Assembly: GCA_002105175.1 (NCBI GenBank)
Contig: MCGE01000038.1
Location: 124,001-188,000 of the forward strand
From: Absidia repens
Taxonomy: Eukaryota > Mucoromycota > Mucoromycetes > Mucorales > Cunninghamellaceae
Reading direction: 5' to 3'
DNA length: 64,000 bases
Shown: piece after piece, positions 12,194-22,904 of the stretch
Layout of the letters: each line of letters begins with the position of its first letter
Position numbering within the stretch: position 1 is the first letter of the stretch
Program-made: the position numbers and the translations under genes
The notes under the pieces: model-generated
Seen by the model: the letters and a program-made list of their open reading frames with translations, nothing else
Database searches by the model: none
Told to the model about the DNA's origin: nothing

Positions 12194-12446
12194 GTAAAAA
12201 CTGAGAATAAAAAAAATCATAGTCCAGTAATTAGATTCTACAAAGTCTAATTTCAGTACTAATAAAAAAAACTAAATACTAGCTACCAGTGTTGTGAAAT
12301 TGAAATACCGTTAAGGTACAAAATGAAAATAGATTTTTATGTATCAAATGTGGGAGCGCCCACATTTATTATTTTTTTTATTTTCACTTTTCACTTCCAA
12401 CACCTAATAAACACCACAAATACCATCATTCAGGTATTGTTAAGAG
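12028..12446. mobile_element. Second hAT-like end pair, rearranged
   Basis: Begins TAGGACTCTTAATTTGG and ends with GGTATTGTTAAGAGTCCTG, so both ends match the terminal repeat of the 10962-11887 element. The 8 bases outside each end do not match. The right flank (CTGATGATGAACATTCG) is instead the reverse complement of the DNA left of the internal TIR near 11484. This points to an inversion or unequal recombination between copies and not a clean insertion. The interior contains the right R3 arm. Confidence 0.55.
12130..12400 (-). repeat. Right arm of R3 inverted repeat
   Basis: Reverse-complement partner of 9395-9610, extended on one side by a block that also resembles 9940-9985 (CCCACTGGGTTTTTCCGGC on the minus strand). 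Contains a 23-base A run near 12171-12193 and the hairpin AATGTGGGAGCGCCCACATT. Confidence 0.65.
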
Positions 12447-12589
12447 TCCTGCTGATGATGAACATTCGTTTACATAGCTTTGTTATTCCCCCTGCGCGTA
12501 GCTTACTTGAAACAATCCCCTCTTTAGATTTTAGACTGTTTTTTTTTTTACTCGAAATAAATTAGACATTATTATTTATACAGTATTGT

Positions 12590-12899
12590 TATATTATTAA
12601 ATGGAATAGGACTTGTTATCAAATATTGTGAAGTTTTTGGATCATTCTTTATTTCTATTTAAATGTATTGTCTTATTTATACTGATGTGATGGTATGTGG
12701 GCGTGTAAAATTAGGGGTGACGAATATAATACGAATTCGTGTAGTGGGCATTCGGGATCTGAATTACGTATTATTGAATGATCGCATGTGCATGAACGAA
12801 GGTATTAGGGATAAGTGTAGGGTTAAATATGAATGTCTATATATGAAAAGATGTACGGTAGATGGAATGATAAGTGAATGTGTTGGTATACAACATTAA
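12590..12899 (+). repeat. Single-copy relative of the G-array spacer
   Basis: A 310-base segment about 85-90% similar by eye to the two spacers at 15271-15570 and 15837-16138, but with no G-rich array attached: after TTGGTATACAACA it continues into ordinary AT-rich DNA. It probably represents the sequence before the 28-base repeat amplified. A 78-codon open frame spans it, but the corresponding frame is interrupted in the spacer copies, so I do not call it coding. Confidence 0.65.
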
Positions 12900-13729
12900 G
12901 CACATCCCTAATAAAATGATGATTGATTCACATCAAATAAAAGTAATCAATATTCTTAATTTATTTTCGACTTTCTATTTTTTTTTTATTTCATAACAGA
13001 ATATCCATTGACCCGAGTTACTTTCTACCAAAAAACACAATAACATATATTGTGTTTTACCACTAGTCCATGCATATATTTAACTATCTTGTGAAATGGC
13101 AATATATATCATTTTATTAAAAAGAACAACTATTAAAAATCAATTACTAAAATTAGTAATACCATTCACGCCTTTAATTCCCGTCCATTAAAATCTTCTA
13201 ATATTGTTAGTCCATCCTGTTGTATTTTGGCATATGAATGTAGCAGTAAAATAAAATAAAGTGTGACATTGATGTGAATCAGGCACAATGCAAGTGAAAT
13301 AAAAATAGATTGAAATTCAGCGCTACAATGCAAGGGCTCAGATCATGTATGGGTGTCATGATCTGATTTCACTTTTTCATGTCTTTGAAAAAGAAACCCA
13401 TTTATTATATCAAACCGTAGTAGTAGTTATACTGTTTCATACCATAATCACATCATTATAAAAAGATGCTTGATTTATATCAAATAAAGGTTAACAACAT
13501 TCTCATCGTACTTTTTATTTTTATTTTTATTTTATTTTTACAAAAAACTTATTTTTTAACACATCCAAAAACGTGTACCAAACAAATATAATCATCTACT
13601 TCACTATATCGAAGATACCTCTAATAAGTTTGATGAATATTTAAACATTCCAACAAATCAAGATTTACAATCATAAACTTCATGAAATTTCAGTCAAGCC
13701 AAAAAAGAAGGAAGGAACAGTCAAAACAA
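12900..13729. other. AT-rich intergenic, no gene seen
   Basis: Contains two related TTATATCAAATAAAGG-type segments (about 12930 and 13470) and a perfect 9-base-stem hairpin, CAGATCATG...CATGATCTG (about 13340-13366). No coding sequence supported. Confidence 0.5.
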
Positions 13730-13870
13730 AAGCGGCCATTACACAGGCTTCGGAGCTTAAAGCGGTGAAAATTTTTTTGGGCTCCGCTCGCACTGCCCCC
13801 TGGGTCATTTTGGCAAAAGCGCGGCGTAGCCGCGCCTCTCCCGGCGCTTTTTTAGCGGATTTCCATGTTT
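13730..13870. other. GC-rich island with hairpins
   Basis: In a very AT-rich neighbourhood this 140-base segment is GC-rich. It can form GCGCGGC-GTA-GCCGCGC (7-base-pair stem near 13819-13835), nested inside AAAGCGC...GCGCTTT, with a repeated AGCGG motif on both sides. Overlapping short ORFs on both strands show no domain. It could be the end of a mobile element or a small structured RNA; the sequence does not decide. Confidence 0.4.
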
Positions 13871-14219
13871 TTTTAGCGGTATGGCGGGGTATTTCTGTGT
13901 GTGTATGGGGATATTGGATGGGGAAAAAAAAAAATGGTATGAGTAGAAGGAGTATGTGACTAGAAAGCGGATCCAAGCAAACGTGGATGTCCAAGTATGT
14001 GTGTGGTTGAATGGTGGGCAATAATGTAGAGGCGGTTATTATGGCTCAAAGCTATTCTACTGTGACAGGCTATTATACTGTTGGACATACTATTCTTGTT
14101 TGGTAGGCTATCCCTATAGTGTGGTGATCTATTTTCCAAACCAATTTTGCACGGTAAATGCCTCTACATGGTATAACGTTGTAAGCAATACTGAAGCATA
14201 TGGCTTGTTATTGTGGCTG

Positions 14220-14720
14220 TAGGCTTTCCCGCCTTTTTTTTTTTTTGTTGACGGGCCTCCAGATTTTTTCTGACATGATTGAAAATCAAAGCCCGCCCCG
14301 CCTGAATTATTTTTCAAGCGGCATACCCCCATTTTCTCTCTCTCTTTCTCTTTCTTTCCTTTTTTTTTGGATAAAAAAATATTTTTTCGTCACGGCTTTT
14401 GGCTCGCTATGCAGCGGGTGTCCTTGGCTTTCTGTTAGGACTAGTTTAAAAGGGTTTCAGAAAATGGATTGCAAGGTGCATGGGGAAACCCTTTCATTTT
14501 GATTCTAGGATCTTGGGGAAATGACTTGATTAGCTTAGTATGTCTCTTTTCTTCAATAAAACATGCCTGTGTCGGCTTCAATAAAACTTGACTTTGCTTC
14601 AATAAAATTTGTCTTTGCTTTAAACGATGTGTGTTTAAACGTCGTTAAAAGTTTGCAAATCCCTCATAGAAATCCCTCTTACAGATCCCTCTTAGAAATC
14701 CCTGTGAGAAAACCCTCTTA
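14220..14720 (+). repeat. R1 dispersed repeat, diverged left-arm copy
   Basis: Carries the R1 blocks in order: GC-rich head, CT-rich tract, AGGACTAGTTTAAAAGGGTTTCAG, a GGTGCATGGGGAAACCCTTTC block, then three TTCAATAAAA..TG motifs (about 14552-14620). No right arm follows. The next DNA is a run of CCCTCTTAGAAAT-type repeats (14650-14735) and then the first G-rich array. Confidence 0.6.
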
Positions 14721-14839
14721 GTGATATATCGTAGAGATCCCTTTTTTATACATCATTCCTTCTTCAGGCCTTTTGGTTTAGCTAATACCAACTGATTTTG
14801 GTTTTGGCTCAAATAAACCATACTTTTTTGGGCGGTATT

Positions 14840-15266
14840 TTTTGGGGGGTTGTGGGGGGAGACATTATTTTGGGGGTGTGGGGGGGAGACATTATTTTGG
14901 GGGTGTATAGGGGGAGACATTATTTTGGGGGTGTATGGGGGAGACGTTATTTTGGGGGTGTATGGGGGGAGACATTATTTTGGGGGTGTATGGGGGGAGA
15001 CATTATTTTGGGGGTGTATGGGGGGAGACGTTATTTTGGGGGTGTATGGGGGGAGACGTTATTTTGGGGGTGTATGGGGGGAGACGTTATTTTGGGGGTG
15101 TATGGGGGAGACGTTATTTTGGGGGTGTATGGGGGGAGACATTATTTTGGGGTGTATGGGGGAGACGTTATTTTGGAGGTGTATGGGGGGAGACATTATT
15201 TTGGGGGTGTATGGGGGGAGACGTTATTTTGGGGGTGTATGGGGGGAGACGTTATTTTGGGGGTGT
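14840..15266 (+). repeat. G-rich 28-base tandem array 1 (15 units)
   Basis: Unit is GGGGGGAGAC(A/G)TTATTTT followed by GGGGGTGTAT, 28 bases, with 15 recognisable copies; a few have lost one to three bases. The G runs (six and five) separated by 12- and 5-base loops give strong G-quadruplex potential on the + strand. Because 28 is not a multiple of three and the unit has no stop in any forward frame, all three forward frames stay open and encode the same repeating peptide. I regard these ORFs as a by-product, not genes. Confidence 0.9.
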
Positions 15267-15270
15267 TATA

Positions 15271-15570
15271 TTATAGAATAAAATAGGACTTGTTATCAAG
15301 TATTGTGAAACTTTTGGATAATTCTTTATTTCTATTCAAATGTATTGTCTTATTTATACTGATGTGATGGTATGTGGTTATGTAAAAATAGGGGTGATGA
15401 ATATGATAGGAATTTGTGTAGTGTGTGATTCGGGGTCTGAATTACGTATTATGGAATGATCGCATATGCATGAACTAAGGTATAGGAATAAGTGTATAGA
15501 TAAATATGAATATGTATATATGAAAAGGTATATGGTAGATGGAATGATAGGTGAATGTGTTGGTATACAA
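15271..15570 (+). repeat. Array spacer copy 1
   Basis: About 300 bases between arrays 1 and 2, apparently identical to 15837-16138. Together with the following array it forms a higher-order unit of about 566 bases. It ends TTGGTATACAACA directly against the next array. Confidence 0.85.
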
Positions 15571-15836
15571 CAGGGGGTGTATGGGGGGAGACATTATTTT
15601 GGGGGTGTATGGGGGGAGACGTTATTTTGGGGGTGTATGGGGGGAGACGTTATTTTGGGGGTGTATGGGGGGAGACGTTATTTTGGGGGTGTATGGGGGG
15701 AGACATTATTTTGGGGGTGTATGGGGGGAGACGTTATTTTGGAGGTGTATGGGGGGAGACATTATTTTGGGGGTGTATGGGGGGAGACGTTATTTTGGGG
15801 GTGTATGGGGGGAGACGTTATTTTGGGGGTGTTATA
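15571..15836 (+). repeat. G-rich 28-base tandem array 2 (9 units)
   Basis: Nine copies of the 28-base unit, with the same A/G polymorphism (AGACATT or AGACGTT) as array 1. The single GGAGG variant near the end occurs in arrays 1 and 2 at the same distance from the array end, which supports duplication of array plus spacer. Confidence 0.9.
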
Positions 15837-16138
15837 TTATAGAATAAAATAGGACTTGTTATCAAGTATTGTGAAACTTTTGGATAATTCTTTATTTCTA
15901 TTCAAATGTATTGTCTTATTTATACTGATGTGATGGTATGTGGTTATGTAAAAATAGGGGTGATGAATATGATAGGAATTTGTGTAGTGTGTGATTCGGG
16001 GTCTGAATTACGTATTATGGAATGATCGCATATGCATGAACTAAGGTATAGGAATAAGTGTATAGATAAATATGAATATGTATATATGAAAAGGTATATG
16101 GTAGATGGAATGATAGGTGAATGTGTTGGTATACAACA
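15837..16138 (+). repeat. Array spacer copy 2
   Basis: Apparently identical to spacer copy 1 by eye along its length, implying a recent duplication of spacer plus array. No coding sequence supported. Confidence 0.85.
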
Positions 16139-16470
16139 GGGGGTGTATGGGGGGAGACATTATTTTGGGGGTGTATGGGGGGAGACGTTATTTTGGGGGT
16201 GTATGGGGGGAGACGTTATTTTGGGGGTGTATGGGGGGAGACATTATTTTGGGGGTGTATGGGGGGAGACGTTATTTTGGGGGGTGTATGGGGGGAGACG
16301 TTATTTTGGGGGTGTATGGGGGAGACATTATTTTGGGGGTGTATGGGGGGAGACATTATTTTGGGGGTGTATGGGGGGAGACATTATTTTGGGGGTGTAT
16401 GGGGGGAGACATTTTTGGGGGTCGTGGGGGGAGGTATTTTTTGGGGGCTGTTGGGGGTTGTAAGGGGCAG
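16139..16470 (+). repeat. G-rich 28-base tandem array 3 (about 10 units)
   Basis: Ten units; the last is truncated (AGACATTTTTGGGGG) and decays into irregular G-rich DNA up to 16470. The order of A/G variants differs from arrays 1 and 2, so this is probably the older edge of the structure. Confidence 0.88.
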
Positions 16471-16849
16471 TTATTTTTTGGGGAGAGTTTTTTTTTTGGA
16501 AGAGGAACTGACTCTCTTTTTTTCACGACATCCCTCAAGATCCCTCGACTTCTCCCGAGATCCCTTCATTCCCCTCCCTTTAGTTCAGTGATGCTTAAGT
16601 CTAGCGACGTTTCAATAAAAAAAATTTATTCATGAATGAAGAATGAGGTATTCTAATATATACTATTCTACGATCCAAAGTTGAATGGTGAGGATTGTTG
16701 TGATAAGGAGGGAAGGAAAAAGGCGAAAGAAAAACTTCATTAGTAGAAATGGTCTTGAGAGTATTCTGCATCATTTTATCAATATAAAATTATATTTAGA
16801 CAATTTTCAAAACAGATTTCATGGCTACAAAATTTAGAGCCCTTTAAAA
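16471..16849. other. Unique intergenic sequence, no gene seen
   Basis: Contains a short repeated ATCCCTC(A/G)AGATCCCT run (about 16530-16570). No coding sequence or known element recognised. Confidence 0.45.
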
Positions 16850-18045
16850 AAAATATCCCGAGGCAATGGTGATATACGGTCGTATTCCTAGTTCCTGATT
16901 AGCAATATATATGTACTGTATATATATATATATATATAGACGCACTTCTTTTTTTCTATGCATATGTAATACACATTCAATGAAGCTTATAATATAAACG
17001 TACAACAGAGATACTAAATATAATAAAAAGAACATATTTATTCAGTCGTAGATATAAACGATGACAAACTATTACTAAACTAATGAATGCTAATCTACTG
17101 TCGTTCCCAAATCCTTCATTCAAAATGAAAGCGTTTCCCCATGATGTTTGTTTTGCGTTTTTTAAAACGCCCTAATTCAAGTTTTAACACTAATCCTAGA
17201 TCACCAGTTCCCCAATGAGCCTTGCCATCATATCATTCAGACTATCATGAAGGAAAAAAATAAAAAAGAAAGAAAAAGAGAGGAAAAAAAAGGGAACCAA
17301 AAAAAAAAATAGAAAGCAAAATGCGGAGCCTGAATCATCCAGCTTTTTTTTTCATGTCAAAAAATCAGGGAACTGCAAATAAAAATTAAATAAACGGGCA
17401 ATCGCCATAATTACCATTTAGCATAATTCGTTTTATCTTCCAGTGGAAAGGCAGTTGCAACCACTACATAATCAACCTCTAATCTCTCCGACGCATTTCA
17501 AGTGTCGTATTCCTGGTTCCTGCTTAGCAATATTTACATCAAAAGCATCTATGCCATCATCATTTGTATATCCGACTTATCTCTTCACTCTATTTTCTAC
17601 CCCTGAATTCCCCACTTATTCTCACACTTGTCATTCAACACATCAGATAGCACACAGCCTCAATTATCCGTAGTCTCAAATACACCGTTATCATGCTCCC
17701 ATCCACAGCCACAAATATCTTCATTTTATTATAAAAAGACTTGACATTTTATCAATTAAATAAAAAAACCATATCAATTGTATCACTTATTTTACTCTTG
17801 TCTTTTTATTATCTCACATCCATTTCATCAAGTAAGCTATTATTTCAGCACACAAAAAACCCATTGACGACGCGCTGAGCACGACGGTTGGGCCACAAGG
17901 GGCTGCCCACCAAAGTGCGAAATGGCGGAGGCTTTAATCCTATCCCATCGAAACCCACACTTTAATAAAAAACTGTGACACCCAGTAAATCGAAAGATTT
18001 CTAAAAGCTCCAGCGGAGCGCCGGAACGTTTATTCTTCAATAAAA
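16850..18045 (-). repeat. R2 dispersed repeat, copy 2 (inverted, internally rearranged)
   Basis: Reverse complement of copy 1 (9640-10790), but with the order of blocks changed. 16910-17503 matches 10200-10790 reversed, 17505-17790 matches the far-left block (9640-9940) reversed, and 17833-18035 matches 9975-10190 reversed. One copy therefore underwent a block transposition or a nested insertion. No coding sequence supported. Confidence 0.75.
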
Positions 18046-18193
18046 GGTAACTTATATTCTATATCTAAATCTACTTCTAACTATCTTTGAATACTTTACT
18101 AACCTACTTTAAGCTAAAGTATTAAACCGATTACCCCTTTTGGAAGTAAACCCCTGACTCTACTATTTCTAACACCTAGAAACTGACAATTTC

Positions 18194-18499
18194 TTTTACG
18201 TATGGTGTCTGCTTGGTGAATACCGAAGGAACGAAAAACCGATCAGTTGATTTGGATTGTTACTAGTTGGTATAATAAATAAGATGTGTGGTAAATGATG
18301 TTGGGACGGAGCGTAGAGCGTAATAGGATTTTGATAATAATAAAAAAACAAGAGAAAAAGATAATCTTTATTCAGAATACATAAAAAAATCAAATAAATA
18401 ACAAATCGATATGCAAGAAAACGATAGCTACAGAGCTTGAGGTTTCACGAGAATCCAAAAAGGAAGGAGGACGGATGTGGTTGACTACTCAACGTATCA
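18194..18499 (-). mobile_element. Solo LTR E, decayed, related to LTR A
   Basis: Shares TTACGTATGGTGT near its start and a GGGACGG(A/G)GCGTAGAGCGTAATAGG block with the LTRs of element A. It ends ...GTATCA against the TTTC spacer at 18500-18503. Its first bases (TT in place of TG) and several indels show age. It is the outermost recognisable layer of the stack. Confidence 0.65.
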
Positions 18500-18503
18500 T
18501 TTC

Positions 18504-18959
18504 TGACAGTAAATAAAAATGGGTAGGGGCAAAAATGACTGAGGAGAATAAGATGTAGTTTATTGAATTGAAGTTTGTCTTCCTTAAAAGCTATTCTAGT
18601 GAGGAGACACAAAATACTAATGTCAGCTAATCTAAGGTTGGTTCAACAATGTACAAAACAATAAACTGAAATTAAAAATAGACTACAGTCCACTAAAGCA
18701 AAATAATAAAAAGGAAAGGGAAAATAAAAGAATAAGAATAAGAATGAGATGAAGAGAGTGAATGAAATGGAAGTAAATGGAAGTGAATAAAAGGGGAGAG
18801 AAAAAGAGAAAGAGCGTGTGAGATAAATAAAAAATAAAAAAGAGGCAATGCGGGGAGGAGTTTCAAATAATAAATAAATTTGATTGGGGAGAGGTCGCCT
18901 GCCAATACGCGTGTCTTGAGGGGGACCAAAAAGCACAAGTATCAGGTTGCAAGCTCACA
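18504..18959 (-). mobile_element. Solo LTR D, related to LTR C
   Basis: Begins TGACAGTAAATAAAAATGGG and ends GCTCACA. It shares GTTCAACAATGTACAAAA and GAGGTCGCCTGC with LTR C but is longer (456 bases) and diverged. Bounded by TTTC on both sides (18500-18503 and 18960-18963). Confidence 0.7.
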
Positions 18960-18963
18960 TTTC

Positions 18964-19266
18964 TGTTACGTCGATGTAACGAAAAACTCGTCAATTGAGT
19001 CAACCCAAAAAAATAAAGTAAAGGGAAAAGATGATTTTTTATTCAAATTCAAATTCACACACTGATAAACAAAAATAAAGACAGTCATTCATGTCCAAAA
19101 AAATATATAAATAAAATAAAGTTACTACAAGTGATAAAGAAGCTATGTACTACTAATCAGGGGTCACAAACACACAAAAGGGGAAATACAAGTATACTAA
19201 CAAAAGAAGAGCTCTGATTGGCTGGAAATGGGCGATTGGGCTCATATAGAAGTTCCCAATGCCACA
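18964..19266. mobile_element. Solo LTR B1
   Basis: Begins TGTTACGTCGATGTAAC and ends CCAATGCCACA, 303 bases. Bounded by TTTC on both sides. The related copy B2 starts at 23218. Differences between B1 and B2 are scattered, so they are separate insertions of one family and not the paired ends of one element. Internal sequence has been lost, presumably by LTR-LTR recombination. Confidence 0.8.
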
Positions 19267-19270
19267 TTTC

Positions 19271-19580
19271 TGATACGTATGGTGTTAGAGAGAAAAAATA
19301 AAAGGTAATAAAAATAAAATACTAAAGCGTAGCAACAATAAAGAGAATAAAGAAGACCAAGGAGATAGTAAATGGAGTTGGGACGGGGCGTAGAGCGTAA
19401 TAGGATTTTTTTATAAATAAAGATAAAGTAAAAGAATGGATAATTTTATTCAATATTCCAAAGAATGATCGTAATAAATAACAACATGATGGTACTACAA
19501 TAAACTATGACTATACTAATGGTCGTACAATATTCTAAATAAGGAAGGAGGATGAATGTGGTCTACCACACACCGTGACA
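19271..19580 (-). repeat. LTR of element A (3' LTR on the minus strand)
   Basis: 310 bases, TGATACGTATGGTG... to ...CACCGTGACA. Near-identical to 22905-23213. Contains the GGGACGGGGCGTAGAGCG block also found in the old solo LTR E. Confidence 0.88.
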
Positions 19581-19604
19581 TTTCCCCCCGACCAAGATCA
19601 CACT

Positions 19605-20060
19605 TCATCCTCTGTACATTTCCAGATTTCTTCCAGCACGAGCAGGCAACACCGTCGGAATCATTCTTGATCTTTCGTGGTATGGACGCAGTCTTTCACC
19701 ATGTACAGCACCATCAATTCGTTTCGTGTCTTTGCCGTCGAGCCAGTAAGTACCATTTTTGTTGACTTCTATGATCTTGAACGGCCCAATCCAATTGTCA
19801 TCCAGTTTGTTTTCTTTGTACGAGTCCATCATCAGCACCCAATCACCAATTTCAAACCGCTTCAAAACCACATTGGCATCATACTTGCTTTTCCACTTTT
19901 TCTTCTGCTTGTTGGATTCCAATTTTGCATCTTCACGTTGTTGTTGTTGTTGTTGTTGTTGTTGTCCAATATCGATAATACATCCAATAATAATAATAGT
20001 AAATGATAAAATATAATATATATATCCCAAATAATAATAAGTGCCCACCCTACCAACCAT
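19605..20060 (-). pseudogene. Integrase C-terminal remnant, element A
   Basis: After a poly-Gln stretch (CAA repeat, 19941-19965), the frame reads the integrase C-terminal module: FEIGDWVLM, then WIGPFKIIEVNKNGTYWLDG and GERLRPYHE. This parallels the end of the element C integrase (KLGEQVLMKD ... WLGPMVVVRVNQNGTYWLNG). The catalytic core that should precede it is absent. The first 30 residues of the open frame are hydrophobic and not integrase-like, so they are probably deletion-junction DNA. Confidence 0.75.
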
Positions 20061-20101
20061 GATTTTTTTTTTAATAAATAATAAATTCCAATACTATAAG
20101 T

Positions 20102-21085
20102 CTAATCGGGTTCATATCCTTCATGACCACCAACCATTATCCAATCACTACTAGCTGCCGCCTCTCTTTCCACCAAGTCACACAATTCTTTTCTTCTACC
20201 TCCCTCCGCACGTTCCGTATCCACTCCATTCAACCCCACATCGCCTTCATATAATCCGTTTACATTCACATGTATCTTTTGTGTATTGATTTTGCTTACT
20301 GAATAAATGTTTTTCTCTTGATCTTCCATTTTTCGACCCATCACATAAATTTGATTCGATCCGCCTTTGATTGGCACAGCCAGAGTTCGGTCAGAAGGGT
20401 GAGGAATAGCCTTGTATACGTCAAACCAAGTCATGCCAAGGATCAATAAATCTTCATCACGTTTTTGCACCACAAAATGTTCTGGACGGAGGCGACCACC
20501 AATACGTAATTGCACATTTTCACATACACCATTTGGATCCGAGTGTCTTCCATCCAATTGTTCAATAGTAACTTGATCATTATTCATTTGTAACCCCAGT
20601 TTGTTGGCTAACGAAGAGCTAATGACGGACGTAGCGGCACCAGTATCAATAATTGCATTCACCGGATAAGACCCAATTTCACAAGTAATAACAAATGGCG
20701 AGGACTTTTTCAGTTTGTTTGGATCATAAGCATAATCAAAATAGGTGTCGTCATATTCATAGCCAGAGAGACTTCCTTCCATATCGCTTCCAAATTCGGA
20801 CATATCATCTTCACCATCCATGTAGCTTCCATCGTCAGAGTCGTCACCATCCAATTCCACACGACATATTTGTCTAGCAGGCACAATATTCACCACGTTC
20901 GTTTCCTTGGCTTTCCCTTTGTCGATTTGCTTTGGTTTCCTCTTGCGACCATATAGATACCTGATTCCGGCTTGTAGATCACCGGCGACTTCCTTATTCA
21001 TCGAGACCAATTGCGCAATAGAGACACCGCTATTTGTATTTCCCATAAGAGTCCATATATTTGGTTTTTCTACATCGACTTCCAA
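20102..21085 (-). pseudogene. Retropepsin-type protease region, element A pol remnant
   Basis: A 327-codon open frame with the aspartic-protease motif IDTGAATSVIS and the downstream LILGMTWFDVY, matching IFDSGASVSVIG and LLLGMTWFTMY in element C pol. It ends near where reverse transcriptase should begin, so pol is truncated. An acidic linker (about residues 75-120) precedes the protease. The upstream frame connecting it to gag appears interrupted near 21070, so the −1 fusion product is probably no longer made. Confidence 0.75.
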
Positions 21086-21353
21086 TCTTCTTGGGGGTTC
21101 CTAGGCTTCCTTGTTTGCATAACTGTGTCTTGACCACCATCAGGTTGTTGTTGAAGAGAGTGTTGTATATCGCTTTGTTGATTATTTGGCCTTTTTGCAT
21201 TACTTGATTCCGCTTGAGTGGAGGAGACTTGAGACCTTGAGCGCACCTTATTATTAGTGTTGACATTCCATACTTTGACCCCTTGGACTAAATAAGTTTG
21301 TTGAGTTGTGAGAGCAGGTTGTTGTTCTGGGACAGTAGTGTTGCTCCGTTGGT

Positions 21354-22441
21354 CTACTGCCCCTGACCTTTTCCCGATTCTTCATTTTGCTGTTTGGGTG
21401 GCTGTGGTTGTTCGTTTTGTTGCTTTGGTGGTTGATAAGGAGATTGTCGCTGTTCAGTTGGTTGCTGATAGTAATAAGGTTGTTGATAATGACGAGGAGG
21501 ACCAGAAGGACATTGCCATTTGAGATGACCTATTTCATTACAATTATAACACCTTGCTTCATTTTTCTTTTCCTTACCTTCATATCCTTGTTGAGGATGA
21601 TATTGCTGACGAGGTTGATAGTAGGGCTGTCCTTGAGTTGGTTGATGAGGATACACATTGTTGGGAAGGTACTGTTGTTGGCGAGGTTGCTGGTAATGGT
21701 AGTTAGGTGGTGGAGGTGGAGGTTGATTACTTGGAATGACATTGGGATTTTGTACTAGGTGTATCTTCATCGCTTGTAAGTTGTGAGCCAATTGATCCAT
21801 ACTGTTCACTAAACTTGGTGTCGCCATACTGCTGTTGTCACTTGTTGCTTGGGAGGATAGATAAGTTGGTGTCCTTTGGGTATTCGCCGTCGAGTACTTG
21901 TTCTTGAGTGATTCGATCCGTTTCGCTTCTTGGATCGTTGTCAAAAATGAAATTGTTTTGGCCTTTTCCACTTCATACGCTAAAGATGGTTCCAATGATT
22001 TCAGTAGATAGCGTTTCTTTGTTGTATTGTCTTGCAATGAGAGTCGAATAAAAAGTTCTTCCAAATGTAATTGTAGTTGAGCCACCGTTCTTTCACCCTG
22101 CTTCATATTTTCTAGTTCGTTCCACCACTCGTCTTGTATTTGGTCAGATACAAAAACTTCGTCTTGAATCCAGTCCAGGTTTTGATATTGCGTGCTTCCA
22201 TATCCCACCATGACGATGCAATTCCCTTTAGTTTCGATGCAGCGATAAAAATAAGATCGTGTTCATCAAGTTGGGCACCAGTTCGTAATAGTTCCAAGTT
22301 TCGTAGCCATTGATAAGGATTTTCATTTTCAGTACCATAATAGCGATCAGGTTTTTCAAAGTAAGTTTGGAGTTGAGGATTTCGAGGGGCATTTTCAGCA
22401 ACGGAGTCAGCAAAAGGTAATTCAGGTGAGTTTCGTTCCAT
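21354..22441 (-). pseudogene. Gag of element A, frameshifted
   Basis: Two overlapping frames (22112-22441 and 21354-22211) together make a Ty3-type Gag. The N-terminal half has the retrotransposon_gag pattern (WLRNLELL ... KLKGIASSWW). The second half is Pro/Gln-rich and ends with a CCHC zinc knuckle (CYNCNEIGHLKWQC). The reading frame shifts by one base around 22145-22150, so the capsid is broken. The tail reads ESGKGQGQ over the slippery heptamer GGGAAAA at 21369-21375. Confidence 0.75.
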
Positions 22442-22882
22442 TGTACAATGATGTCGATGTCAAAAATAATAAAAAAATAAAAAAAAGGGAGGGAGAGAGA
22501 AAAAAATGCAGACAGTGCGGAATTGAAAAAATAAAAGGGGGAAAGGTAGGTAGGGAAGTGATGTCGGTATCGCTACACAAAATAATAAAATAAACTAACC
22601 AACAAAAAAAATAAAAGATAAAAGATAACACAAAAAGGAATACGTAACCAAAAAAAAAAAAACTAACAACTGATAATAAAATAAAAAAAAATACCGATAT
22701 ACTAAACACGAAAAAAATAAAATAAACTAACCAACTAAAAAAAAAAAATAGAAAGCTAACAACTGATAAAAGAATAAAAATACTGATATACTAAACACAA
22801 AAATAATAAAATAAACTAACCAACTAAAAATATAAAAGAAAAAAAGATAACACAAAACGTAGACCTATAGTCGCTCTAATTG

Positions 22883-22900
22883 CCCCTGGTAGTCTCACCA
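22883..22900 (-). promoter_or_regulatory. Primer-binding site, element A
   Basis: Minus-strand TGGTGAGACTACCAGGGG lies four bases inside the 5' LTR. It is identical to the site in element C. TGG matches the CCA end of a tRNA primer whose 3' end would be CCCCUGGUAGUCUCACCA; I cannot name that tRNA from the sequence. Confidence 0.8.
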
Positions 22901-22904
22901 GAAA

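Noticed and set aside
14798..16635. Several long ORFs over the G-rich arrays as glycine-rich protein genes
   Set aside because: Open in all three forward frames because the 28-base unit lacks stops. No start context, no splice structure, and peptide content is dictated by the repeat.
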